64,000 nt of DNA from positions 39,651 to 103,650 of the forward strand of contig JAQSYQ010000003.1 in the NCBI GenBank assembly GCA_029256015.1. The letters are read 5' to 3'. Of this stretch, positions 43,701-50,852 are shown piece after piece (the stretch's first letter is position 1; each line of letters starts with the position of its first letter). Source of the stretch: Gammaproteobacteria bacterium (GTDB taxonomy: Bacteria; Pseudomonadota; Gammaproteobacteria; Francisellales; CACEW01). Position numbers and translations under genes: made by a program. Under the pieces are notes generated by a model. That model saw only the letters and a list, made by a program, of their open reading frames with translations. It did not search any database and was not told where the DNA came from.

Positions 43701-46700
43701 TATCAAATTGCTTTTGATATTCTAGATAAGCGCGAACAAGAAATTGCTACTGGGGTAAAACTTGAGGAAATAATCAGAGCAAGCGAGCCTTTATTTAAAA
43801 GCAATTATGATCGCAATTGGGTTAAGGAAATCATACGCTGCGGAGTTTTACAAAATGCTGAAGATGCGGGCAGCGGCGTCACTAAAGAATTTCTTCATTC
43901 CAGTTATGGCGAATATTTTGCAGCAAAACATATTGTCTCTAGAATAAAAAATAATTTTGAGGAATTTAAAGCCTGGTTTGTCAAAAATAAAAATGAACTC
44001 CGTTATCAAGAAGTCTGGGGCTTTGTATCAGGCTTAATTGAAACCGAGGAGCTAGCTAATCGATGGTTTGAATTATGGTTGGGCGATTTATCAGAGCTAA
44101 GTCTTGAGAGCCTGAATGCTGCACTTTCAGACAAAATTATTGAATATATAGCCGAGTCTGCTTTTCATCCCAAGCTTGCTTTTAGAGATAAGCTTGCTGA
44201 GTGTATCAGTGATTACAAAATTAAGGGTGCGTCCCTTTCTGATCTTCCAGCAAATATTATCAATATCATGCAGGTGTGTAAGCTTTGGGAGCATCCGCGT
44301 GCTAAAGCTTGGGCTGAGCAAGCTTTGAATATAGAGTTGGATCTCAGCTCAATTGATAAGGCCGTTGAATTACTAGGATCTCTGTATGCGAGCGATCCGG
44401 CTAAGCTTAGTCCGATTTTGAATTCACTGAAAAAACAAGACTTGAATCTCAGAGGGCTTTCAAATAAAGGGTTAACTAAGGTCTTTAATAAAGAAGAAGC
44501 TAATGCCAAGAAGCACGAGCAGCGCTTTTTGACCGCGATTACCCTATTAAGAATACAGCTTAATGATGATGTTATAATGGGGCAAGTTCAAGATTGTTTA
44601 ATCTGGTGCAAACAACAAAATAATATTGAGCTACTGTCAGCGGCTATCAATGCGCTTCGGACTGAAAAAATTGAACTCTATAATAATATAGAGTCAGACT
44701 TTCTTAAAGTGACTCAAACAAACGCAAGTAGCTATGCTACTAAGAAAAAACTCATTCAGGCCATAGAGATATTGAGCGAAATATGTGCTGATAAAGATAA
44801 AGTATTCACTTATATAGTTAAAAAATATTTATATAGCGAAGAGGCTTCATTTAGTGCTCTGGCAATGAAGGCTTTATCTAAGCTGGATTTTACTAAAAAT
44901 GAACTGATTACTAGATTAAGCTCGCTTAGATTTATCAAAGGTACAAAAGAGCCACCAGTTCTCCAATTCATTCAGTTGCTTCTTAATCATGCCACAGAAG
45001 AAGCCCTTCCCCATCTTGTGAATACCTTGGAGAAGTTAGTTTTTAGCAGCCTTACGCCAATAATTGCAGGTGAAGCGCAAGCAAAGCTGTGGTTTATACA
45101 AGAAGATGTTCTCAATAAACTCTATCAGATAATGGATAAGGCTAAAATATATTCTACATTGGCGATAGTGGAGCTTCTTGCCAAGCATAATGTAACTGAG
45201 CTTGAATTTAAGCGCAAATTGTTCGCCATCATTAAAGAGAAGTCGGCTGGCCTAAAGTTGAGAGATGCCGCAATAAATGCATTAGTTGCACATATAGATG
45301 AAAGTTGGGTGCTAGAAAATTTAATTTTCATTTTGTATGAGGTGGGGGTTAAGATAATCGAATCGAGTGATTTACAAAGAGTCGGGATCACTAAAGTCCG
45401 CGAAGATGGCTATGACCGTGATATCTCTAATGTATTAACTGAAAAAATTGCGGACTATAACTTTTTCATGCCTAAAGTGTTAGATCATCTTGAAAACAGG
45501 CAATATGATGAGCCTATATGGCCGTCTCTGTTAAGGCTTCCTTATGAGTTTAATAAGCCGGCCTCAAGCGAAGAGGTAAAAGCTTCCATTAGAGAAAGCC
45601 GTAAAAAGCTTGATATAAGATTAAAGTCTATGGTTGATTCTATAGAAGTCGATAGTGAAAGGCTGTGCCGTCTAATTGTCAAAGATAAGTCTTTTGTAGT
45701 TAAAGGCAAAAAAGAAGTGCAATTTTGGATGAAAAAATTTCCCGGCTCTATGCCTTCAGTCGATGCGCTAAGCTCTGCTTCTGAAGCAAGAGGCAGTGGA
45801 ACTCCGATGGATCTGGATGATAATGCATCAGATTCTTCGCAATTGAGTAAAGTAACCGGCAGCAAAAGAAAGGCTGATGAAATTTTAGTTCGACAAGCTG
45901 CATTAGAGGAAGGATCGAACTTGGCACCAAAGAGTCTCAGCTCCCATGCGTTTTTCTTTGCTGATCCGTTTGCCTTTGAGGAAGTAGGAAGCTCGCCTGA
46001 TCGAAGTTCGTTTGCGCCACCGGTCCACAGTAACAAAAAGCAAAAGTTTGATAGTGCTAGCCAAAATAAGCTGGGTGCTATTTATGGCTATCCATCATTT
46101 CTACAGAGGTTAGCTGATGAATATGGAATGAATCGGCAGAAAGTGAAAGGGGATGGTAACTGTCAGTTTACCGCTATAGCTGTACAATTACAGAAAAAGG
46201 ACCCGGCTAAGTTTTTAAGCCTCAGAAACCAACAGCAAAAGCTTGATGGCGAATTAGAAGATGCTGTTCTTGTGGCCCGCCGCTTAAGAGCGCTAACAGT
46301 AGAGCATATTAAAGCCAATCCTAAAGAATATGAGGAGCTTCTGAGCGCTGAAATAGGGCTCAGAGGCGTTAACCCTGCTCAAGACAGAAATTATAAAGAT
46401 GTGAATGAATATTGTAATGTCATGTCACAGGATATGATATTTGGAGATGCATTTACACTTAAGGCGGTTTCGGAGGCATTGGGGCTTAATATTATTCTGC
46501 TCGATTCAGCCTTATTTAAAGAAGAAAGCAGTCTTAAGCATAAAATATATCAAGGAGATATAGCTAAGCCTTTAGTAGCTAAAGAATCTTTATTGATTAC
46601 TTATAATGGGAGTGATCATTATGATGCTATTGAAAATGAACCTAATGCTAAGTTTGAAAAGCTTGTGACAACACTGAAATCAAAAGATTCTGAGTCTGTC

Positions 46701-46769
46701 GCTTCTGCTGCTTCCGCCGCAGCTTCATCTTCTGGCGTAGATTCTGCGCAATTAGGCTTTACTATTTAG
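40779..46769 (+). CDS. Giant NACHT-ATPase / OTU-protease protein, putative effector
   Basis: 1996 aa. Residues about 310-420 form a coiled coil. A NACHT-type NTPase follows: Walker A QLGVGKST (713-718 core, K716) and Walker B WLLDGYDE (D800), then FTTTRP (sensor-like) and a winged-helix/helical stretch with HSSYGEYFAAKHI. Residues 1050-1600 are helical repeats. An OTU cysteine-protease domain ends the protein: KVKGDGNCQFTAIA (D1792, C1795) and TYNGSDHYDAIE (H1947). Just before it are basic patches GSKRKADEI and NKKQKFD that look like nuclear signals. AAGGAC precedes the ATG. OTU plus NACHT suggests a host-directed deubiquitinase effector, or a bacterial NLR-like sensor; the first fits the neighbours better. 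Confidence 0.8.
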   Translation: MPMLSDDKIKRIKAKDLSGFSEDDRFLRDQEGFTILYHVIEARDPKFLKEAVSKLKLSAYIYYGDPVPVTVGTEVITNAEVVRIRPDVQPRCKTVTSKYTILHGPIDHVVSLLNDTLYARSRAAVEKQAEYKEQTENLLDILISLLSQSLQVDEAYFEMLVANAIQQASQVYSSDKELNKVAGSFTSILCGIDALDILKGKHNSYLAHARETGGYEKDASGERKPLLGFVPWYFFPLRIFFTLRILIDVHLGKESDDKLPAHLKAKHHNDIKKVRQELVQKLLQELRGLLSSYWLTRTAYYNETIFKDQKLAVHVGSPLTNKLQQEIDELDAERKRLNTELNNLAGNLRTLNHQLKIARLSAKKRNTKLEEALAKVSAKESEVAVLEVELAKKRSEFDLVISQLASKKAELKKLTEESESPHIISMVNGLIERLKSLKDDESTVIYLAWQGHALYLQIHKDNGQWNLLVHNLGDLNDWHDKDPKEKTCFPYKLGKLDEKAWDKGEAGYRYLLEVLKTLYPLQSSKLARPVYYDRYSDPAKKLLTGPYVHELDKLYAASPEQIEENCVYANHEATRIVSFQGYSDDIRKKEKGIGGALELKDIPTLDLQATLESLAETGITKIPEITTSGQNTASVIVNLKEQLRTVYKVNFSSLPPLFKDDEDDAKQGAALSMEDFFLELELSSYDGTDVLDKVSLEDLMVHGKEQLFIGQLGVGKSTLMRNIAYRWATEPAFANDFDYIILMPLKKLRHIDIKGGTIEEQVCDCLWKVLFKFNDVDDALRAQLAAKIFDKKAKVRWLLDGYDEVYTNLDPKAQAVLDYLRKQDYVFTTTRPVALKKEDYAKPHVLIKGLGDEDIEDWVNEYKDLFVAEKGQALSSKQKEQADEKAKSLLVFLHKPRIWGLVHIPIHLRMVCEAAISGDMDFSADSSIDSHTKLYEVFVKALAKRYFHKGTEEDGSIAVRYTAETYWAELEPALYQIAFDILDKREQEIATGVKLEEIIRASEPLFKSNYDRNWVKEIIRCGVLQNAEDAGSGVTKEFLHSSYGEYFAAKHIVSRIKNNFEEFKAWFVKNKNELRYQEVWGFVSGLIETEELANRWFELWLGDLSELSLESLNAALSDKIIEYIAESAFHPKLAFRDKLAECISDYKIKGASLSDLPANIINIMQVCKLWEHPRAKAWAEQALNIELDLSSIDKAVELLGSLYASDPAKLSPILNSLKKQDLNLRGLSNKGLTKVFNKEEANAKKHEQRFLTAITLLRIQLNDDVIMGQVQDCLIWCKQQNNIELLSAAINALRTEKIELYNNIESDFLKVTQTNASSYATKKKLIQAIEILSEICADKDKVFTYIVKKYLYSEEASFSALAMKALSKLDFTKNELITRLSSLRFIKGTKEPPVLQFIQLLLNHATEEALPHLVNTLEKLVFSSLTPIIAGEAQAKLWFIQEDVLNKLYQIMDKAKIYSTLAIVELLAKHNVTELEFKRKLFAIIKEKSAGLKLRDAAINALVAHIDESWVLENLIFILYEVGVKIIESSDLQRVGITKVREDGYDRDISNVLTEKIADYNFFMPKVLDHLENRQYDEPIWPSLLRLPYEFNKPASSEEVKASIRESRKKLDIRLKSMVDSIEVDSERLCRLIVKDKSFVVKGKKEVQFWMKKFPGSMPSVDALSSASEARGSGTPMDLDDNASDSSQLSKVTGSKRKADEILVRQAALEEGSNLAPKSLSSHAFFFADPFAFEEVGSSPDRSSFAPPVHSNKKQKFDSASQNKLGAIYGYPSFLQRLADEYGMNRQKVKGDGNCQFTAIAVQLQKKDPAKFLSLRNQQQKLDGELEDAVLVARRLRALTVEHIKANPKEYEELLSAEIGLRGVNPAQDRNYKDVNEYCNVMSQDMIFGDAFTLKAVSEALGLNIILLDSALFKEESSLKHKIYQGDIAKPLVAKESLLITYNGSDHYDAIENEPNAKFEKLVTTLKSKDSESVASAASAAASSSGVDSAQLGFTI

Positions 46770-46796
46770 CAGCTAGTTATTAACATACAGGCCGAA

Positions 46797-46886
46797 GGAG
46801 AGATGCCGGAGCGGCTAAACGGCCCTGACTCGAAATCAGTGGGGGCAGAAATGCCCACTAGGGTTCAAATCCCTATCTCTCCGCCA
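46797..46886 (+). tRNA. tRNA-Ser(CGA)
   Basis: Acceptor GGAGAGA (46797-46803) pairs with TCTCTCC (46876-46882), then G and encoded CCA. Anticodon stem CTGA/TCAG with loop CTCGAAA gives anticodon CGA. Variable arm GGGCA-GAAA-TGCCC and T-arm AGGGTTCAAATCCCT are complete. A damaged second copy of the 3' part is found at 47748-47803. Confidence 0.97.
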
Positions 46887-46895
46887 TTTAGCAGT

Positions 46896-47186
46896 TTAAC
46901 TAGCTTTCCGCTCTATCAACTGTCCGCTTAAATATTTATGCAATACGCTGGCTAAAAAGGTCTGATAGGGTAATCCTTCCATTAATGCCTTTTCTTGGGC
47001 TTTTTCATAATCCCAGGAGGTCATGCGAAGATTAACTCGTTTAACTTTATTACCATGAGCCTTGGCGAGTTTTTGAAAGCGAGCAATTTCTTTATCTAGA
47101 TTTTTTACGCTTTTATATTCACCTTTTTCAAAAGCTTTCTCGATTTCAAGTTCTTCTTTATCAAGCTTATACTTTCTAATGGTCAT
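46896..47186 (-). CDS. CopG-like antitoxin
   Basis: 96 aa. The N-terminal part (RKYKLDKEELEIEKAFEKGE with KSVKNLDKEIARFQKLAKAH) wraps the toxin in this family, and the C-terminal KVKRVNLRMTSWDYEKAQEKALMEG is a ribbon-helix-helix DNA-binding unit. It overlaps the toxin gene by 11 bases and follows it. A truncated paralogue of the N-terminal half lies at 47786-47956. Confidence 0.78.
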   Translation of the reverse strand: MTIRKYKLDKEELEIEKAFEKGEYKSVKNLDKEIARFQKLAKAHGNKVKRVNLRMTSWDYEKAQEKALMEGLPYQTFLASVLHKYLSGQLIERKAS

Positions 47187-47460
47187 GGTTCTTTTTCCCT
47201 AAATGTTTTTTAGTGGCTTTACGACAGTGATACGCTGTTTTCAAAAACACTTTCTTATCATCCTCAACAAAAGGCACTCTTATAATGTATCCTTCCATAT
47301 CAATCTCAAATATTTGTTGATGGGGCTTTGTGGGGTGATCGCAAATATCAATTAAATGCCCATTCTCTAGGGCGATCACAATTGCTTCAAAACTTAAGCC
47401 GCGGTTTTTTTGAAGCATTCGGTTTTTTTCTTCATTCCATTTAAATGGTTTTTCAATCAT
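47176..47460 (-). CDS. BrnT-like toxin
   Basis: 94 aa. The start PFKWNEEKNRMLQKNRGLSFEAI is the BrnT/DUF497 pattern (F-x-W-[DN]-E-x-K-N, then G-[IL]-[ST]-F-E), followed by strands GYIIRVPFVEDDKKVFLKTAYHCRKA with the conserved R and the final basic K-x-T-x-K-x-L segment. BrnT toxins are RelE-fold ribonucleases neutralised by RHH antitoxins. It lies first in the operon, with an extended -10 promoter and palindrome upstream. Confidence 0.72.
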   Translation of the reverse strand: MIEKPFKWNEEKNRMLQKNRGLSFEAIVIALENGHLIDICDHPTKPHQQIFEIDMEGYIIRVPFVEDDKKVFLKTAYHCRKATKKHLGKKNHDH

Positions 47461-47483
47461 CGCCTTGCCTTATATCCAATGTG

Positions 47484-47499
47484 TGCATTATAGCATGCA
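47484..47499 (-). promoter_or_regulatory. Promoter and likely autoregulatory operator of the BrnT-like operon
   Basis: The palindrome TGCAT-TATAGC-ATGCA overlaps a reverse-strand extended -10, TGCTATAAT (TATAAT at 47492-47487). An RHH antitoxin would be expected to bind such an inverted repeat and block transcription. Confidence 0.5.
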
Positions 47500-47651
47500 A
47501 TATATAAAAATACTAGTTACGTATAATTGATAATATTGTAACGATACTGGGTAGTATAAAATTCTATATGGGCATTTTGCGGGCATTAACTATGCGCTTA
47601 TAGGCATAATGCTGCAAATTGGTAGTAAGTGTCCCGAAAAGTTAATGTTTA

Positions 47652-47678
47652 TTTGAGAGAGGGTCAATCTCTCTCAAA
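47652..47678. repeat. Hairpin in the gene-free stretch 47461-47785
   Basis: TTTGAGAGA (47652-47660) pairs with TCTCTCAAA (47670-47678), nine base pairs. The rest of the 325-base gap is AT-rich; besides the operator and the tRNA remnant I see no gene in it. Confidence 0.5.
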
Positions 47679-47747
47679 CGCTTATAATAAAGGAGCTTAT
47701 TAAAAATGATAGAAAGGCGGCTAACTAAAAATTTATAGTTGTCAGAG

Positions 47748-47803
47748 GACTCGAAATCAGTGGGACGCGAAAGCGTCGCTAGGGTTCAAATCCCTATCTC
47801 CCA
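47748..47803 (+). pseudogene. Decayed 3' copy of tRNA-Ser(CGA); candidate attachment site
   Basis: GACTCGAAATCAGTGGG and CTAGGGTTCAAATCCCTATCTC repeat the anticodon arm and T-arm of tRNA-Ser(CGA), but four bases (TCCG) of the acceptor end are missing. The variable arm has a different sequence (GACGC-GAAA-GCGTC), so it came from another tRNA allele. Similarity continues beyond the tRNA (CATTTAaCAGTTT against CATTTAgCAGTTT). A D-arm-like GCGGCTAA at about 47717 may be the remnant of the 5' half. Confidence 0.75.
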
Positions 47804-48226
47804 TTTAACAGTTTTTTTATTGCGGTGAGCTTTAGCTGCTCTTCTAAACCTAGCAATCTCTTCTTCCATATTTGCGACAGGCTTATATTCACCAAGTTCA
47901 AAAGCAGCTTCAATTTCCTTTTCTTCAGCATCTAGTTCGTATTTCCTAGCTTTCATTTCATCCTTTGTTTTTTTCGTTATTTGCCAATGCCCGCCTTTTG
48001 CAGGGCCTATGCGTTTCAATTTGCCTTCAGCTTTAAGCTTGCTAATTTGTTTCAAAACAGCTCTTTTTGAAATACCTAATATTTGGCTCGGAATAGTAGA
48101 GGAAATATTGGGATTTTTGCGAATTAGGCCCAATAATTTATCTTCGGTCTTTGATGAACTTTTCGGTGAACCATTCATCTCATCAAGAATAACTGATTTC
48201 ATCGCTGTATATAAGGCTTGCAGCAT
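47786..48226 (-). CDS. Winged-helix ORF running into a truncated CopG-like antitoxin
   Basis: Start chosen at 48226, where GGAGAAG precedes the ATG. The first 90 residues contain a wHTH (TEDKLLGLIRKNPNIS, then SQILGISKRAVLKQISKL and GKLKRIGPAKGGHWQI), the kind found at the C-terminus of AlbA/RecG-like or Fic proteins. From residue 91 (ATG at 47956 with its own AAAGGA) the frame is a clear paralogue of the antitoxin at 46896 (RKYELDAEEKEIEAAFELGE), but its DNA-binding half is cut off: the last codons and the stop are supplied by the tRNA remnant. It is best read as two gene remnants in one frame. Confidence 0.55.
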   Translation of the reverse strand: MLQALYTAMKSVILDEMNGSPKSSSKTEDKLLGLIRKNPNISSTIPSQILGISKRAVLKQISKLKAEGKLKRIGPAKGGHWQITKKTKDEMKARKYELDAEEKEIEAAFELGEYKPVANMEEEIARFRRAAKAHRNKKTVKWEIGI

Positions 48227-48262
48227 AAGTCTTCTCCATGGGCATTTGTCCATCTTGTACTA

Positions 48263-49219
48263 ATGCCTTTAGGTCTCTATAACTTTAAGAAGGGGGCTGA
48301 CTCTGCTCTGAGGACCCGTTGCAGAAAGCTCTGGCTTTATTTCTATCTTTTCGCCATCATTATTAGCGTCCGTAGTTTCATTCCAAATAGAGCTAATATG
48401 CAAACATTAATCAAATATTCTCAATATAATCATACTGGCAAGCTTGCACGCATTCAGGGGGTCATTGACTATGTTAACGATTTAATCAATGGCATGCTTA
48501 CAGATGAGGAGCTTGACCAAGAAATACCGCAAGCACTAGAGGTTTATTATGTAGACTATTATGACAGCCAGGTGGAAAATGGGGGTATAGCTCAGTTTTT
48601 TACAAATATAGGTGTTGATCAAAGAATAAATAGCATTATTTTGTCGGGGCTTTCTAATATAAAAGCTTACCAGAATAAAGCTATATTCGAGACTGCCTTA
48701 AAATCGGTGGCAGAAATCCAAGATAATTCAATTCATCAAAAGCTCAAAGAGTTAACAGAGCTTTATTATCAAGCGGCCCAAGATCAAGAATCTATTGTTG
48801 ATTTGAACTACGCATATATAGCAACAATCAATGATTTAGTTATTGTGCCTGATGAAGATTATCAGCGCAAATTGAAAAATGCTTTAGCTTCTATAGTTCA
48901 TGATTATCAAGAGCGGAAAAAACACGCTGAAGAAGAATGGGCGCGTAATAAACCGAGGTACCTTAGAGTGATAGAAGCATTATGTCAAAGATATAATTTC
49001 TTATTGTCCTCTGTTAATTTTGCTGATAACGGGCAAGGTATCGTGCCTGATGAAGAAGTAGAGCAAAATGTTATTCAAGGAGTAATGTATTACCATTTCT
49101 CAACTGATAAGGGCTATTTATACGCAATAGATGATGGTGCCTTGGCCACATTAGTTGATGGGTCTTCCAATATGCAAATAGGTTCAATGGCAGTTAATGA
49201 CTCTGCTTTCGAAAATTAA
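48263..49219 (+). CDS. DUF4375/DMP19-like protein
   Basis: 318 aa if started at the ATG at 48263; an ATG at 48398 is also possible and would remove a hydrophobic N-terminal segment (LWLYFYLFAIIISV). No start has a good ribosome site. The region EVYYVDYYDSQVENGGIAQFFTN matches the pattern of DUF4375/DMP19 domains (Y-x-[EV]-[VQ]-x-N-G-G-[FI]-x-Q-[FY]-F-x-N). Function of that domain is unknown. A second domain follows after a helical linker with a charged stretch (ERKKHAEEEWARNKPRYL). Confidence 0.5.
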   Translation: MPLGLYNFKKGADSALRTRCRKLWLYFYLFAIIISVRSFIPNRANMQTLIKYSQYNHTGKLARIQGVIDYVNDLINGMLTDEELDQEIPQALEVYYVDYYDSQVENGGIAQFFTNIGVDQRINSIILSGLSNIKAYQNKAIFETALKSVAEIQDNSIHQKLKELTELYYQAAQDQESIVDLNYAYIATINDLVIVPDEDYQRKLKNALASIVHDYQERKKHAEEEWARNKPRYLRVIEALCQRYNFLLSSVNFADNGQGIVPDEEVEQNVIQGVMYYHFSTDKGYLYAIDDGALATLVDGSSNMQIGSMAVNDSAFEN

Positions 49220-49573
49220 GCGTAAATTCTGAAATAACCATTAAACGGCTGTAGTGCGCGTGATTAGAAGTGAGGGCCATTGATTTCACGGCTAAAGTCA
49301 TCAACAACATTGAGGTCACGAAAGCGCCGTCGGTGTTGTCAGCATTATTGATGTGGTTCACAAGTGGTGGCAGGATAAAGGAAAATACTTTTTCAAGAGC
49401 GTTAGAAACTGATTAGCAGTGAGACCTAATTTTAACTTTTGTATCAGGCAAGTTGTCAAAGTCATTGACCAGGCGAAACAGCTCAGATTTTTGTGCCTTT
49501 GCCGCTTGTATTAGGCTTGTGCTATTACTTGGTTTGTTTAATATAAGCCATATGCTATCTCAAGGAGTAACCT
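49220..49573. other. Intergenic stretch with possible gene debris
   Basis: 354 bases with no supportable gene. Short open pieces look protein-like without starts: rightward around 49329-49411 (VVHKWWQDKGKYFFKSVRN) and leftward around 49430-49550 (IQAAKAQKSELFRLVNDFDN). They may be the remains of deleted genes. The ribosome site of the next gene (AAGGAG) is at 49562. Confidence 0.3.
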
Positions 49574-50740
49574 ATGCATGCTTCAATAAGTTCACAGCCT
49601 TTATCTGTGATACAAATTATTAATGCAATTTGGCATGAGCCTTATCCCAAGGGTATTGCAAGAATGCGGGCTGAAATAAATCGGCTAGGTTTGAGCTTGG
49701 ATGAGCAAATTAATCTGTGTAAAAGGATTGCACGAGATCGACTGCATGAGCTTTATTCAAGAGCACCCATAGCTGTCAGGGCGCCTTACACTTTAAGCGA
49801 AAGGATAGCGGCGGTTTTTTCGAGAGTCAGGCAGCATTTTGTAACGAGAGATGAGCTGACTGAGCTTTTCTACATATTTCTTGATCGTGATATGCCGGCT
49901 TCTGGAAGTGATCTAAATGCCAGAGAGCGGGCTTTGGCGCTGTTTTACAATATAGTCAGGGCTTATAAAAGCCAGCAGACTGAAGAATATAATGCATTGC
50001 TCTTTCAGGCTATTGAATTAAAGCTTCAGGTTTGTTGTGAGTTTTTATTAAACAAAGGAGCTGATGCTAATGCTAAGAATAGCCAGGGGCTTTCTGCCTT
50101 ACATGTTGCAGCGGTTAATAGCCGAGACATTTGTGAGCTTTTGATTAATTTAGGGGTTGGCTTGGAAGAGGCGGGCCCACAAGGCAAAACCCCTATTTAT
50201 ATGGCAGTTAGTGCGGGATTACTTCCAACGGTTCAGCTGCTTTTTAACAGGGGTGCTTTATTAGATCCGCTCCATTTAGGAGAAACCATACTGCATGTTG
50301 CAGCTTGGGCTAACTCGGATAGGGTTTTAGACTGGCTCTGCGAGAAAAGAGCTATTGATTTAAAAGCAGAAATTGAGGTAGTGAACACCGACTTTTGCAA
50401 TGATCCGATGGTCCTCACTCCCTTTGATTGTGCATTGCTGGCGGGTCTTGGTACAAGAAGCTCTGCGGGCGCTTATAATATGTCAGCCTATAATTGTCTT
50501 ACGAGAAAACCGGGAGTTGTTCACGCTATTACTGATCTAAATCCCCAGTACCGCCAACGTTTAGTAGAAGCTGTGCGTGGCGGGTTTATAAGAGATGCTC
50601 GGCACCTAAAAGCAATTCCTGCATTCTCTGGTATTCTTGGGCATATCGTAGTAAGGCCAAGTCTTGGGATACAGGCAGCTATGGCTCATACAAGAAATAT
50701 TGAGGGCAGCGCTTTTGAAGTGAGTGCCCCACATGAATAA
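49574..50740 (+). CDS. Ankyrin-repeat protein, putative effector
   Basis: 388 aa. At least three to four ankyrin units occupy about residues 145-265: LQVCCEFLLNKGADANAKNS, GLSALHVAAVNSRDICELLI, GKTPIYMAVSAGLLPTVQLL, GETILHVAAWANSDRVLDWL. The N-terminal 130 and C-terminal 120 residues are helical and unassigned. No signal peptide. Ankyrin proteins of this kind are frequent type IV secretion effectors in Legionella and Coxiella, which is the likely role here by analogy. AAGGAGTAACCT precedes the ATG. Confidence 0.82.
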   Translation: MHASISSQPLSVIQIINAIWHEPYPKGIARMRAEINRLGLSLDEQINLCKRIARDRLHELYSRAPIAVRAPYTLSERIAAVFSRVRQHFVTRDELTELFYIFLDRDMPASGSDLNARERALALFYNIVRAYKSQQTEEYNALLFQAIELKLQVCCEFLLNKGADANAKNSQGLSALHVAAVNSRDICELLINLGVGLEEAGPQGKTPIYMAVSAGLLPTVQLLFNRGALLDPLHLGETILHVAAWANSDRVLDWLCEKRAIDLKAEIEVVNTDFCNDPMVLTPFDCALLAGLGTRSSAGAYNMSAYNCLTRKPGVVHAITDLNPQYRQRLVEAVRGGFIRDARHLKAIPAFSGILGHIVVRPSLGIQAAMAHTRNIEGSAFEVSAPHE

Positions 50741-50852
50741 GGAATGTATTAAGATTTAGCACGGGCTCTACCGTATTGTATAATATTTAACTTTCACAAG
50801 CCTTGGCTTCTGACTATAATTAGCATTCAAGTTTCCAAGGTTTCCTAAGATT

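Noticed and set aside
45542..46036. 164-aa reverse-strand frame inside the NACHT-OTU gene
   Set aside because: Serine/leucine-rich composition typical of an antisense shadow; the forward frame is continuous and has clear domains.
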